Of a DNA stretch of 64,000 nt, positions 8,792 through 18,083 are shown piece by piece. Position 1 is the stretch's first letter; each line of letters starts with the position of its first letter. Where the stretch lies: the NCBI RefSeq assembly GCF_000422505.1, contig NZ_AULX01000028.1:1-64000 (forward strand), read 5' to 3'. The position numbers and the translations under genes were made by a program. Origin of the DNA: Paenibacillus pinihumi DSM 23905 = JCM 16419. Its GTDB lineage: Bacteria; Bacillota; Bacilli; Paenibacillales; Paenibacillaceae. A model generated the notes under the pieces. The model made no database searches, had not been told where the DNA came from, and was given only the letters and a program-made list of their open reading frames with translations.

Positions 8792-9579
8792 GCTGGATTC
8801 GGATTTATTTCCGGCTCGCCGGAGCAAGTCTCAGGAGCCAGATGCAATATAAATTCAATTTTATTTTATCGACGCTGATGGTCTTTCTCATGTTCGGCCT
8901 CGAATTTATGACCGTATCGATCATCATTTATAAATTCGACGGCATCAAAGGCTGGAGTGTATATGAGGCAGGCTACTTGTTCGCCATCATGATGTTTGTA
9001 AGAGCATCCTACCGGATGATAGCCGGGGAGGTCAACGGCTTCGAGAAATACCTTGTTCAGGGTATGCTGGATCAACTGCTTCTGCGCCCGATGCCTGTCC
9101 TGCTCGTTTTGGTAACCCGGAATTTCCGCCCCATGGCGGGAGAACTCGTGCTGGGGTCAATACTCATCAGCATCTGTCTGTCGCATCTTATGGAGAAGGG
9201 GCAAGTTACCCTGTGGGCCATCCCGGGTACCCTCGCCGTCATTATAAGCGGAACAATAATCACCCTGTCGATTGGCCTCGCTACCGCTACAGTCGGATTC
9301 TGGACGCATCGCATTGATGAGTTACAACGGATTACCGATAACGCAGCTACTATTGCAAGCCAGTATCCATTGTCCATCTATCCCAAATGGATGCGAATTA
9401 CCCTGCTGACCATTATTCCGATGGGCTTCACCAGCTACATGCCGTCGCTGTATGTTATCCGCGGAGAGCTCGGACTCTGGATTCTTCCGGCTACGATGCT
9501 GCTTGCCGCCATCCTCCTGCTCGGGGCACTGCGCTTCTGGAAACACGGGCTGGCCCATTATCAAAGCACAGGCACCTGA
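8788..9579 (+). CDS. ABC-2 type exporter permease, subunit 2
   Basis: About 263 residues with six hydrophobic segments. It begins at ATG 8788, overlapping the end of the preceding permease by four bases after GGAGGTGCAGG, which indicates translational coupling. The N-terminus ([18 protein letters not shown]) and the conserved [12 protein letters not shown] segment are characteristic of the second permease of this exporter type (COG3694-like). It would form a heterodimeric channel with the upstream permease, powered by the ATPase encoded 120 bp downstream. The gene pair has the same order as in other Bacillota three-gene systems; no substrate-specific clue is present. Confidence 0.8.
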   Translation: MSWIRIYFRLAGASLRSQMQYKFNFILSTLMVFLMFGLEFMTVSIIIYKFDGIKGWSVYEAGYLFAIMMFVRASYRMIAGEVNGFEKYLVQGMLDQLLLRPMPVLLVLVTRNFRPMAGELVLGSILISICLSHLMEKGQVTLWAIPGTLAVIISGTIITLSIGLATATVGFWTHRIDELQRITDNAATIASQYPLSIYPKWMRITLLTIIPMGFTSYMPSLYVIRGELGLWILPATMLLAAILLLGALRFWKHGLAHYQSTGT

Positions 9580-9580
9580 C

Positions 9581-9613
9581 TGCAAAAAGTTCACTAATTG
9601 CAAGAAGTTCACT
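9581..9613 (+). repeat. Short imperfect direct repeat
   Basis: Two 15-mers, TGCAAAAAGTTCACT (9581-9595) and TGCAAGAAGTTCACT (9599-9613), differ at one position and lie between the second permease and the ATPase. They may be a regulator site or a slipped duplication; no function can be assigned. Confidence 0.4.
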
Positions 9614-9698
9614 GCCTGAATTCATCCATACGATACAGACATCTGCAACTGCCCGCCATTTCCGTATTCAACCCTATACGAACCAAAGGAGACAAAAC

Positions 9699-10676
9699 AT
9701 GATCACTGCACACCGGCTAAATAAAACCTTCCGGCTCCCTGTCGCCAAGGAAGGACGATTCCGCGCTGTCCGGACGCTGTTGTCACAGGAATACCGGACA
9801 GTGGAGGCTGTCAACGACATCAGCTTCGAAATCAGCAAAGGCGAATTCGTCGGCTACATTGGACCTAACGGCGCAGGCAAATCAACGACGATCAAAATGC
9901 TCTGCGGCATTCTGCACCCCACCTCCGGCGAAGTGATCATTAACGGCCGGAGCCCGCAGAACCAGCGGCAACAGGTCGTCCGCCAGCTCGGAGTCGTTTT
10001 TGGGCAACGGACACAACTCTGGTGGGACCTCCCGCTCAAGGATTCCTTCGACATTCTGGCATCCCTGTACAAACTGGAGCAGCAAAACTTCAAGAACCAG
10101 CTTGGCCTTCTGAGCGAAATCTTGCAGCTCCATGAATTCATGGGTACCCCGGTGCGCAAACTCTCTCTCGGCCAGCGTATGCGCGCTGATCTGGCGGCGT
10201 CCCTGCTGCACAATCCGGACATCCTGTTTCTCGACGAACCGACAATCGGGCTGGACGTACTGGCTAAAAAGCAAATCCGGGATTACCTGAAGCAGTTGAA
10301 CCGCCAGTGGAACAAGACTATTCTGCTCACCACCCACGATATGGATGATATCGAGCAGCTCTGCAGCCGCGTGATCGTCATCAATCACGGGACAGCGATC
10401 TATGACGGCAACCTGGAAGCGCTGCGCGAGCGGATCGGATTGCCTACCGTGATGAAAATCAAATTCAAGGATACGGTCACAGCCGCCCTTAATCTTTTTC
10501 CGCCCTCCCTGCCTTTCCGGATTACCGACTGCCACGAGCAGCTTATTACCGTGTCCTGCAACCGCAGAGAAACAACGGCTATGGAGGTGCTGAATAGGAT
10601 GAGCGCATTCGGAACGATTGAAGATGTTCATCTGGAGGAGCCGAATTTCGAGGAAATCATCCATCGTATTTATTAG
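9699..10676 (+). CDS. ABC exporter ATP-binding protein
   Basis: The 325-residue cytoplasmic ATPase carries Walker A (GPNGAGKST), Q-loop region ([15 protein letters not shown]), signature ([19 protein letters not shown]), Walker B ([12 protein letters not shown]) and H-loop ([10 protein letters not shown]). The [10 protein letters not shown] segment is characteristic of the COG4586-type ATPases that partner the two permeases just upstream. An N-terminal extension ([21 protein letters not shown]) precedes the nucleotide-binding fold, as usual in that group. A C-terminal accessory domain of about 80 residues follows. The start is ATG 9699 behind AAAGGAGAC; the frame is open further upstream but nothing there looks coding. 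Third gene of the exporter operon. Confidence 0.9.
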   Translation: MITAHRLNKTFRLPVAKEGRFRAVRTLLSQEYRTVEAVNDISFEISKGEFVGYIGPNGAGKSTTIKMLCGILHPTSGEVIINGRSPQNQRQQVVRQLGVVFGQRTQLWWDLPLKDSFDILASLYKLEQQNFKNQLGLLSEILQLHEFMGTPVRKLSLGQRMRADLAASLLHNPDILFLDEPTIGLDVLAKKQIRDYLKQLNRQWNKTILLTTHDMDDIEQLCSRVIVINHGTAIYDGNLEALRERIGLPTVMKIKFKDTVTAALNLFPPSLPFRITDCHEQLITVSCNRRETTAMEVLNRMSAFGTIEDVHLEEPNFEEIIHRIY

Positions 10677-10864
10677 ATCAGAATTTGAACACATGCCTGT
10701 TCTCCCTGACTATGGACATCTGGGACGGTTTTATAAATGCATTATTTCTGCCTCCTGATTATATTTCCAAAAAAATGAAACCTATTTGCCTGATCCCCAT
10801 ATTTTTGCGATAATTTACCGTAAGGATGATACAATCCTGATCATGTACGAATGGGGTGTTATTC

Positions 10865-11932
10865 ATGACGACTTACGCTTATATCGGCTCCTATGCAAAC
10901 GCATCAGAACCAGGATTGCTGGCAACCAGCTACGATCCGGCAACAGGAAAGCTTGAACTTGTTCAAGAGGTGTCCGGGCTGTCCAATCCAACCTTCCTGG
11001 ATATCAATGCAGACGACTTCAGATTGTACGCCTTGTTCGATGAAAAGGATGCTGAGGGCAACCGCAAAGGCGGAGCAGCAGCCTACACCATCGACCGCAG
11101 CAGCGGCAAACTGGCCCTGATTAACGAAGCAATCACCACACCTGCACCTACCTGCCATCTGGTGCTTGATGAGACGAACGCCTGCATTATCGTAGCAAGC
11201 TACCATGGCGGCCTGCTCGGCGTGTCCAAACTGCTTGAAGACGGCGGAGTCGGCCCATCGTCCGATCTGAAGCAGCATCACGGCTCCAGCATTCATCCGG
11301 CTCAGACTCAGGCACGTGCACACTCTGTATTTATTGCCCCGGGCAACCGTTATGCTGTCGCTTGCGACCTCGGACTGGACAAGCTGTTCGTCTACAGCCT
11401 TGACGCTGCGGAAGGCAAGCTGACCCTGAAGAGCGAAACCAGCATTGCCCCCGGATCAGGCCCGCGCCACTTTGTGTTCCACCCGTCGCAGCCATACGGC
11501 TATGTGATCAGCGAGCTCAACTCGACGGTCACCGCGTTCCATTATGATGGGGATGAAGGCAAGCTGACTGAGCTGCAAACTTTATCGACACTGCCAGAAG
11601 ACTTTACTGGTGAAAGCTACTGCGCCGATATTCATATCTCACCGGACGGCAAGTTCCTGTACGGCTCCAACCGGGGACATGACAGCATTGTTGTTTATGC
11701 GGTAGATGAAGCCTCAGGCAAGCTGACTGTCGTGGAGTACACATCTACACTCGGCGGACACCCGCGCAACTTCGGACTCTCACCGGATGGACGCTTCCTG
11801 CTCGTTGCCAACCGCGACGGCAATAATATCGTTACCTTCCGCCGGGATGAGCACAGCGGCAAGCTTGAAGCGACCGGCGATCAGCTGACAGCCTCCAAAC
11901 CGGTATGCATCAAATTCCTTGAGGCCCGTTAA
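10865..11932 (+). CDS. Lactonase family beta-propeller protein (6-phosphogluconolactonase-like)
   Basis: The 355-residue protein has the repeating blade pattern of the seven-bladed lactonase family (YkgB/Pgl type): YIGSYA at the N-terminus, repeated GKL...  turns, SPDGKFLYGSNRGHDSI and SPDGRFLLVANRDGNNI. Family members include 6-phosphogluconolactonase and muconate-cycloisomerase-related lactonases; whether this copy supplies the oxidative pentose phosphate pathway is inferred only. It is a single-gene unit with a terminator at 12067-12102. ATG 10865 follows GGGGTG at suitable spacing; a GTG at 10856 is too close to that site. No signal peptide, so cytoplasmic. Confidence 0.82.
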   Translation: MTTYAYIGSYANASEPGLLATSYDPATGKLELVQEVSGLSNPTFLDINADDFRLYALFDEKDAEGNRKGGAAAYTIDRSSGKLALINEAITTPAPTCHLVLDETNACIIVASYHGGLLGVSKLLEDGGVGPSSDLKQHHGSSIHPAQTQARAHSVFIAPGNRYAVACDLGLDKLFVYSLDAAEGKLTLKSETSIAPGSGPRHFVFHPSQPYGYVISELNSTVTAFHYDGDEGKLTELQTLSTLPEDFTGESYCADIHISPDGKFLYGSNRGHDSIVVYAVDEASGKLTVVEYTSTLGGHPRNFGLSPDGRFLLVANRDGNNIVTFRRDEHSGKLEATGDQLTASKPVCIKFLEAR

Positions 11933-12066
11933 AAAGCAAAACTTGCATCCGGATATCATTTTACATAAACGTAAATGGCTGAGCTGTCTGTGACAGGAAC
12001 AGCGTCATTTTGCACGTAAATTATTAACTGCTTATAGTTGAAGCTAGTAAATCGCTTCAAAAAAAT

Positions 12067-12102
12067 AGACGCACCAGTTGAAGTAATCAGCCCGGTGCGT
12101 CT
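12067..12102 (+). terminator. Terminator after the lactonase gene
   Basis: A 9-bp stem AGACGCACC / GGTGCGTCT with an 18-nt loop, followed by TTTGCTTATT. An A-run on the left (12055-12065) may let it also stop minus-strand transcripts from the amidotransferase gene. Confidence 0.7.
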
Positions 12103-12163
12103 TTGCTTATTCAGTATTCAATTCATATAATTGCCGAGTCCGCAATCTACTCGTTCGTTCCAC

Positions 12164-12862
12164 TCAGACAAGCTCCTTTGCTGATGTAAACTGATCGAGA
12201 ATATGCCCAAGCATTGCAAAGGATGCTTCACTCCGGTCCAGATTGGCGCGAATTTCTGCTGCTGATTGAATATAGGGCGCTTCCACAACTTCGGCACTCC
12301 ATCGTGTCAGCATTTCTCTAATTGCAGCAGGCGATGCTTCCAGATGGAATTGGAGTGCAGCAACATGAGGGCCGTATACAAAAGCTTGATTGGGACACGC
12401 TTTCGAACCGGCCAGCCTGACTGCCCCCTCAGGCAGATCAAAACAGTCGCCATGCCATTGGAAGGAGTAGAACTGCTGCGGAATTTGGGCAAACAGCGGA
12501 TGCTCTTGCTCTGTACGCTCCACGCGATGCCAACCCAGCTCCTTTTCATTGTTCCGGTACACTCTTGCCCCGAGCAGTTCAGCGAGCATTTGGGCGCCAA
12601 AGCAAATGCCCAGCACCAGCTTGCCGCTGTCCATCGCTTCTCTGACATACCGCTTTTCATCAACCAACCAGGGATACTTATCATCCTCATAGACACTCAT
12701 CGGGCCGCCAAGTATGATCAGGAGCTCATAGCTCTCATGACCAGGCAAAGCCTCCCCGTCCGGAGGAAACCTGACTTCCGCCTCATGGCCATGTCTGGCT
12801 GCCCAGTCCGTAATCGCCGACTCATCGTCAAAAGAGAAATGCTTCAACAACAGCAACCGCAT
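12164..12862 (-). CDS. Class I glutamine amidotransferase-like protein
   Basis: A stand-alone GATase1 domain of 232 residues. The nucleophile elbow LGICFGAQ places the catalytic Cys at residue 87, and QFHLEAS supplies the His/Glu of the triad; LIILGGPMSVYEDD is the usual oxyanion-hole segment. Such single-domain proteins (GMP-synthase-like, YfeJ type) hydrolyse glutamine or gamma-glutamyl compounds; the partner reaction is unknown. It starts at ATG 12862 behind GCGGGGAT. Its neighbours, a lactonase and a germination permease, give no functional hint. Confident on family, not on substrate. Confidence 0.85.
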   Translation of the reverse strand: MRLLLLKHFSFDDESAITDWAARHGHEAEVRFPPDGEALPGHESYELLIILGGPMSVYEDDKYPWLVDEKRYVREAMDSGKLVLGICFGAQMLAELLGARVYRNNEKELGWHRVERTEQEHPLFAQIPQQFYSFQWHGDCFDLPEGAVRLAGSKACPNQAFVYGPHVAALQFHLEASPAAIREMLTRWSAEVVEAPYIQSAAEIRANLDRSEASFAMLGHILDQFTSAKELV

Positions 12863-12966
12863 TTTATCCCCGCCTTGTCTCTATATGATTTCTGTTAAGA
12901 CTCCACTCCTTTTATTTTAAACCCGCTTTATTTTTAATGTCAATATTTTTAACATAAGATGTTATA

Positions 12967-14094
12967 TCAATCAGAGGATGAATTGGCATTTTGCAGACGA
13001 TTGCCCCCCCATTTACTCCGGAAATAATAAACCATCAGCAAAAACAGCGGAATTACCGTGCTGCATGTAATATCCCAATCGATCCAATAGTACACAATCG
13101 TTGAGATGTAATACGTAATATTAGGAGCAATGATGGTCGCAAGTCCAAAAACGATCATCCCGGTCGGCAATATAAGCGGCTTGTAGGATCTCAGCTTCAA
13201 AAACTGGGACGCACCCAGCACAAAGCAGTAAAAATACAGCGCTCCCTTGAAAAAGGTGGAGAAGATCCAAACGGTAGCCATCATCGCTTCAATCCGTTCG
13301 AGGAAATTGCCGATACTGATCCGCTGAGCCAGAATAAAGGAAGCGTAAATATTATGCTGGGTGAAGAACGGCCCAAGAACCATAATGGATATGAGGACAA
13401 TGGTGCTTAGCAGAAGGCTTCCGATGACCACCGTAATCAGTATATCCTTGTCCCGGTGCCGCTGCTGGACCGTATTAGGCAGCAGCATCAGGAGCGCTGT
13501 AAGCTCTCCAAACGGGTAGGCGACCGTAACTGTAGCCCCCTGAATAATGGCTTCCAGACCGGTGCCGAAGACCGGACGCAGCCTGTCGGGGTCCCCCTGC
13601 GGGATAATGAAGACAATGAGGAAGAGCACGAATAGCGCCACCAGCGGCAAAAATAGCTCCCCGCTCCTCGCCAGGCTCTCAATTCCATGGGATACCGCCC
13701 ATATGAGTATGAGGACAAACAGGAGATGCACGATCCGAAGCGGTGTATTAATAATTATCTGTGTCGTCAAAAAATCCCCGGCCTCACGGGTTACAGTTGC
13801 CGTGAGAATCAGGAAATAGAACAGATACCAGATACTCACCAGAGCACCCAGCCATTTGCCCAACCCTGAAAAGAGGCCTTCAATCAGCGACTTGCCCGGC
13901 TGCATCTTGTACACGCGCAGTATAATCCAAATGGTGAGCAGCCCGAACGGAATCCCGATCAAGGAAGAAATCCATGCATCCTGATGGGCATAAGACGTAA
14001 TGACCGCCGGATAGACAAGTATCAGATCCCCGATTTGGGTGAGCAAAATCAGCACAATGAGCTGCCTGACCGTTATTCTCCCTTTTTCCAGCAT
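12967..14094 (-). CDS. GerAB-family germinant receptor permease subunit (ger cluster 1)
   Basis: About 375 residues with ten hydrophobic segments, of the amino acid permease-like B subunit family of GerA-type germinant receptors. The family pattern is visible in ITVRQLIVLILLTQIGDLIL at the N-terminus, the PFGELTALLMLLP segment, and the late ITYYISTIVYYW. The B subunit binds germinants in the spore inner membrane (known for B. subtilis GerAB/GerBB). ATG 14094 is chosen because AGAGGTGG lies about 8 nt before it; a GTG at 14106 overlaps that site. It is the last gene of a four-gene unit A-C-small-B read on the minus strand. Confidence 0.88.
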   Translation of the reverse strand: MLEKGRITVRQLIVLILLTQIGDLILVYPAVITSYAHQDAWISSLIGIPFGLLTIWIILRVYKMQPGKSLIEGLFSGLGKWLGALVSIWYLFYFLILTATVTREAGDFLTTQIIINTPLRIVHLLFVLILIWAVSHGIESLARSGELFLPLVALFVLFLIVFIIPQGDPDRLRPVFGTGLEAIIQGATVTVAYPFGELTALLMLLPNTVQQRHRDKDILITVVIGSLLLSTIVLISIMVLGPFFTQHNIYASFILAQRISIGNFLERIEAMMATVWIFSTFFKGALYFYCFVLGASQFLKLRSYKPLILPTGMIVFGLATIIAPNITYYISTIVYYWIDWDITCSTVIPLFLLMVYYFRSKWGGNRLQNANSSSD

Positions 14095-14115
14095 GCTTCT
14101 TTCCACCTCTCCAGA

Positions 14116-14346
14116 CTAGCTGAACAACAGTTTGAAGAAATTGTTGACCGGCTTGTAAATGGTTATGAGTATATTGAGCGGGCTCGGAACTGAAATCATC
14201 TTCCAGGCAATGACACTCAAAATACTGCCCGCAATCAGGAAGAGAGCACTGGCTGCCATCTCCCTGAACCAGCGGTTGCGCAGCATCATTGGAGCCTGGG
14301 AAGCACCGATGGCCACAGCAGTAAGGACTACAAAGAAAACAACCAC
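14116..14346 (-). CDS. Small membrane protein of ger cluster 1 (D-subunit-like)
   Basis: A 76-residue protein with two hydrophobic segments (about 2-19 and 33-49) and a C-terminal amphipathic tail. The start is GTG 14346: AAGGAG lies 8 nt before it, overlapping the end of the C-subunit gene. Small two-helix D subunits have been described beside GerA-type operons in Bacillus, and this protein occupies the equivalent place. A similar sized protein occurs at the same position in ger cluster 2 (61396-61638). The pair share layout (two helices, then a tail) rather than obvious sequence. Probably a modulator of the receptor. Confidence 0.75.
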   Translation of the reverse strand: MVVFFVVLTAVAIGASQAPMMLRNRWFREMAASALFLIAGSILSVIAWKMISVPSPLNILITIYKPVNNFFKLLFS

Positions 14347-14353
14347 TCTTCGA

Positions 14354-15556
14354 TCACTCCTTGACCTGGTCCTGGAAGGAATCGTCCAGAGACCCGACTC
14401 TTTTAATGATGACCTTGGCACTGTACTCCACATCCAGATCAGACAATTTATTAACCCAATGAGGCTCAAGCCGCTTCCAGAGCTTCGGGTCCGTACGGTT
14501 GATTTCCTGGCCGAAGCCGAAAATGTCCACCTTATACTTGCGGATTACATTGCTCACTGTCATTTTCATCAGGCTTATCAATTTGGCCTCCGCTTCTTTC
14601 TCCAGTTGGCTAATGACTCCCGCATCGGCAATATGCTCCTTGCACTCCACTGAGGCAATCGTACTAACAGACTCCACATGAACATGAATGACAGGCTTCT
14701 CCTGCTTCACCTCGCCCTTCATCTTGGAGATTGTCCGGACGCCCCGCAGCGCGATTTTGCCTTTGGACGGACAGGAGACATGGCCAACTGTAGCACGTAC
14801 ATTATTGCGAATATAATTAAAGCCCTTCGACTCGTCCTCGTTCAGCCATCCAATCAGCTTTTCCCCTTTGATTACGCCAAGTCCCGTATACTCCAGCCAA
14901 GCCTTCGGCTTGACGCTCATCAAATTGCTTTCAAGAGCAGCAGCTTTCCGGTCACCTTTTAACTCCACGCCTGTAACAGCCGGAGAGATGCCACTATTGA
15001 TAATTTCCTCGAACAGCCTGTCAGCATTTACTATCGTTGTAGGCGCCCAGTTTTTAGAAGAATTATCGAGAGAATTGTAAAGTTTATTAGCAGGAATTTT
15101 TTCCAGCGGTGTCAAGGTATTCAGAATGGACTCGGCCGATGATCCTTTGGCAATCATCACATAGTAATCCGGACGAACCTTCGGATCACGAACCATTGCC
15201 TCGAGCACATCACCCATTCCAACCTGAGCAGCGAAATTCTCGCTGAAGACAAGGACACGAATATGCGGCAGGAAAATGATACGCGGGCTTGTCAGCGTCA
15301 ACTTCTGAATCGCTTCAAAAAGGGTTGGACCCGTTGCCGTGTATAGCGTGACCGGAGCTCCGGAAATTTTCCCCGTGTTGGAACTGACACCCGCAGGTAT
15401 TACAACCTGGGCTGAAACTTTAATATCTTCTCCCTCCCGATCAATGCCCAGCCCCATAATAATGCCCAACTGATTCATTTCTTCCCTTCCCCAGCACCCT
15501 GTCAGTGTCATCAGCATGAGAGCAGCCAGCAGGAGACGTTGCGTCCAACGTTTCAT
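14354..15556 (-). CDS. GerAC-family germinant receptor lipoprotein (ger cluster 1)
   Basis: The 400-residue protein has a lipoprotein signal (LMTLTGCWGREEMNQ, lipidated Cys near residue 22) and the hallmark Ger(x)C start GCWxRxExN. Family motifs include LGIDREGEDIKVSAQVVIPAG and the C-terminal WKRLEPHWVNKLSDLDVEYS. C subunits are lipid-anchored to the spore inner membrane and are needed for receptor function. Its ATG overlaps the stop of the A-subunit gene by four bases (15553-15556), so translation is coupled. The small D-like gene follows after 7 bp. Confidence 0.92.
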   Translation of the reverse strand: MKRWTQRLLLAALMLMTLTGCWGREEMNQLGIIMGLGIDREGEDIKVSAQVVIPAGVSSNTGKISGAPVTLYTATGPTLFEAIQKLTLTSPRIIFLPHIRVLVFSENFAAQVGMGDVLEAMVRDPKVRPDYYVMIAKGSSAESILNTLTPLEKIPANKLYNSLDNSSKNWAPTTIVNADRLFEEIINSGISPAVTGVELKGDRKAAALESNLMSVKPKAWLEYTGLGVIKGEKLIGWLNEDESKGFNYIRNNVRATVGHVSCPSKGKIALRGVRTISKMKGEVKQEKPVIHVHVESVSTIASVECKEHIADAGVISQLEKEAEAKLISLMKMTVSNVIRKYKVDIFGFGQEINRTDPKLWKRLEPHWVNKLSDLDVEYSAKVIIKRVGSLDDSFQDQVKE

Positions 15557-17112
15557 GACCGCCCCCTCTTGTTCGAACTGCCTTTTAACAGACCTTTCTT
15601 ATTCTGCCTGCGCAGGTTGCCGGCTCGGTTGGATCCGGGTCGTTCCCTCAGGTAAGGCCAGGGCAGCCGGTACAAGGAATCCTTGAGATCCTTCGCAATA
15701 AAAGGCCCGAAGGGACTCATGTACGATACGCCAAAGGAACTCAGGCTCGTCAGGTGGATGGTCATCATAATCAGGCCGATCAGAATACCGTAAAATCCGA
15801 ACGTTGCGGCTAATGCCATCATCATAAAACGGATAATACGAACCGCGATCGACAGACCATTCTCGGGAATGACATAGCTTGATATGGCTGTAATTGACAC
15901 AATGATTACCATCGCCGCCGACACAACCCCCGCATCTACTGCCGCCTGTCCAATAACCAGTGTGCCTACAATAGAGACAGCCTGTCCGACCGTTTTCGGA
16001 ATCCGGACGCCCGCCTCCCGAAGGATTTCATAGGTCAGCTCCATAAGCAGAGCCTCAATAAAGGCCGGGAAAGGAACTCCTTCACGCTGGGCGGCCAGAC
16101 TGATCAGCAGGTTCGTAGGGAGCATTTCCTGATGAAAGGTTGAGACAGCAATGTAAAAGGAAGGAGCCAGCATTGCAATAAAAAAAGCCAGATAGCGTAT
16201 AAACCGCAGCAGCGTGCTGATGTCCGCCCGTTGATAATAGTCTTCCGCCGACTGGAAGAAATGAACGAATAACGCCGGCACCAGCAGCGCAAACGGCGTT
16301 CCGTCTACAAGAATGGCTACCCGCCCCTCAAGCAATGCCGCTGCAACGGTATCCGGCCGTTCACTGTTGTAAACTGTAGGGAAAACCGTCTTCGTTGTAT
16401 CCTGAATAAACTCCTCGATATATCCGCTGTCCAGTATGGCATCAATATCAATCTTGTCCAGACGGCTGCGCACCTCCTGCACGATGGCATCGTCCGCCAC
16501 ATGGTTCAGATAGACCATAGCTACGCTGGTTTTACTTATATAACCGATTTCCCGGGTCTCAATCCACAGCCTCGGGTCCTTGATCCGTCTGCGAATAAGC
16601 GTCATATTGGTGCGCAAATTCTCATTAAAGCCATCCATTGGGCCCCGCACAACAGACTGGGAGTTCGGTTCTGTAATATTCCGTTCCTCCCATCCCACCG
16701 CACCAATCCGCAGCGCCACAGGACATTCATCCAGCAGCAAAATAATATTGCCGCCCATCAAGTCCGTAAACAGCATGGACATTTCCTCAAGCTTTTCGAC
16801 GTCTGCCGCGATAAGAATATCCTGCAATATATAGTCCATGCGATTTTCTGGAGCAATTCGGTCTGAATCTCCCTCGAAGCGCTGAATCAGCGAATGAAGA
16901 ATCGAGGTATGCAAGATTTGCTGATCAACAAGACCTGACATATAAATCAGGACAGCAGGCCATTTTTTCAAGGCCAGCAGCTCCTTGACCACAAGATCTG
17001 CACTATTGCCGATTGTCTCCCGGATATAACGGAGATTCGTCTGTAAATCCGGGACAATCGGTTCGTCGATTGCATAAGAAATGGAAGAGGGCTGAGCAGA
17101 ACTTGTTTGCAT
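15553..17112 (-). CDS. GerAA-family germinant receptor subunit (ger cluster 1)
   Basis: A 519-residue A subunit: a soluble N-terminal half (about 1-260) with the conserved LLLDECPVALRIGAVGWEER and VVRGPMDGFNENLRTN segments, then about five transmembrane helices including PSFYIAVSTFHQEMLPTNLL and GVPFPAFIEALLMELTYEIL, and a basic tail. These are standard for GerAA/SpoVAF-family proteins. With a C lipoprotein and a B permease encoded next to it, this is a receptor rather than SpoVAF. ATG 17112 follows GGAGG. A sigma-G-like promoter lies 37-66 bp upstream. It pairs in layout with the second cluster at 58.6-62.8 kb. Confidence 0.93.
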   Translation of the reverse strand: MQTSSAQPSSISYAIDEPIVPDLQTNLRYIRETIGNSADLVVKELLALKKWPAVLIYMSGLVDQQILHTSILHSLIQRFEGDSDRIAPENRMDYILQDILIAADVEKLEEMSMLFTDLMGGNIILLLDECPVALRIGAVGWEERNITEPNSQSVVRGPMDGFNENLRTNMTLIRRRIKDPRLWIETREIGYISKTSVAMVYLNHVADDAIVQEVRSRLDKIDIDAILDSGYIEEFIQDTTKTVFPTVYNSERPDTVAAALLEGRVAILVDGTPFALLVPALFVHFFQSAEDYYQRADISTLLRFIRYLAFFIAMLAPSFYIAVSTFHQEMLPTNLLISLAAQREGVPFPAFIEALLMELTYEILREAGVRIPKTVGQAVSIVGTLVIGQAAVDAGVVSAAMVIIVSITAISSYVIPENGLSIAVRIIRFMMMALAATFGFYGILIGLIMMTIHLTSLSSFGVSYMSPFGPFIAKDLKDSLYRLPWPYLRERPGSNRAGNLRRQNKKGLLKGSSNKRGRS

Positions 17113-17148
17113 AGATAACGCCTCCGGTATCCGAGTTTTTCTTCGTCT

Positions 17149-17178
17149 TATTATGACTACGAATAGAATTAATTATGT
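17149..17178 (-). promoter_or_regulatory. Candidate sigma-G promoter of ger cluster 1
   Basis: On the minus strand, ACATA (17178-17174), an 18-bp spacer and CATAATA (17155-17149). The -10 fits the forespore sigma-G pattern CATNNTA exactly and the -35 fits the loose GNATA. GerA-type operons in B. subtilis are sigma-G dependent. Confidence 0.5.
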
Positions 17179-17222
17179 TATTTTTATAAAAATAAAGAAG
17201 AAAAAGGAAAGTCACTGCAAAA

Positions 17223-17255
17223 AGGACTTTGCTGTCAGCCGACAGACAAAGCCCT
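17223..17255 (-). terminator. Terminator of the aminotransferase-ABC importer operon
   Basis: The arms AGGACTTTGCTGTC and GACAGACAAAGCCCT pair with one mismatch and one bulge around a 4-nt loop. On the minus strand the hairpin is followed by TTTTT. It lies between the ATPase gene end (17313) and ger cluster 1. Confidence 0.7.
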
Positions 17256-17312
17256 ATTAAGGTTTTTGTATTCCATTCATTACTTCTATTATTGAGGGTC
17301 GGCTGCCTGTGA

Positions 17313-18083
17313 TCAGATAGCAAAGCCGGAAGCAGGAACATCCGGAAATAATGCATCTCTCTCCGTACGGTTCAGCAGCCGGTCGAGAATTGACTTCTCA
17401 TAATAGGCAAAGCCATTATCCCGTTCCCGCGGTCTGGCCAGCGCAATCCGGGTATCCATGGCAATTACGCCCTGCTCCAGCAGGATGACCCGGTCAGCCA
17501 GGGCCACCGCCTCGCTTACATCATGCGTAACAAGAATCGTTGTAAATTGCTGCTCCAGCCAGAGCTGCTCAATAAGCTGCTGCATTTCGATCCGGGTGAG
17601 CGCATCCAGCGCGCCCAGAGGCTCATCAAGCAGCAGCAGACCCGGATGACCAGCCAGGGCCCGGGCCAGTGAGACACGCTGCTTCTGGCCCCCCGAAAGG
17701 ATTCCCGGCCACTCATCAGCACGGCTTTCCAACCCGACCTGTTCCAGCGCAATAAGGGCACTTTCGTAGTCATTGCCCTGCGTCCCGATTCGCACATTGT
17801 CGACGACCTTCTTCCACGGCAGCAGCCTGGCTTCCTGGAACAATACGCGGGTGTCCTGATTGATGGCGGTTATCGGCTCGCCATTAAGCGCCACACTCCC
17901 CTGTGAAGGCTGATCAAGTCCGGCAATCAGACGCAGCAGCGTGCTTTTTCCACAGCCGCTGCGCCCTACAATGGCGACGAATTCTCCGGGTTCAATCGTC
18001 AAATTGACGTCCGTCAGGACAGTTGTTTCACCGAAATGCTTACGAAGCTGTTGAATTTGCAGCCGGATAGCTTTTTCTGACAA
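17313..18083 (-). CDS. SsuB/TauB-type ABC importer ATPase
   Basis: The 256-residue ATPase has Walker A (GRSGCGKST), signature ([17 protein letters not shown]), Walker B ([12 protein letters not shown]) and the H-loop ([15 protein letters not shown]), in the arrangement of nitrate/sulfonate/taurine importers (SsuB family). It begins with TTG 18083, 8 nt after a GGGGGG-rich ribosome binding site, and overlaps the end of the permease gene by 44 bp. It energises the permease and lipoprotein encoded just upstream. Last gene of a five-gene operon that starts with an aminotransferase. Confidence 0.88.
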   Translation of the reverse strand: MSEKAIRLQIQQLRKHFGETTVLTDVNLTIEPGEFVAIVGRSGCGKSTLLRLIAGLDQPSQGSVALNGEPITAINQDTRVLFQEARLLPWKKVVDNVRIGTQGNDYESALIALEQVGLESRADEWPGILSGGQKQRVSLARALAGHPGLLLLDEPLGALDALTRIEMQQLIEQLWLEQQFTTILVTHDVSEAVALADRVILLEQGVIAMDTRIALARPRERDNGFAYYEKSILDRLLNRTERDALFPDVPASGFAI

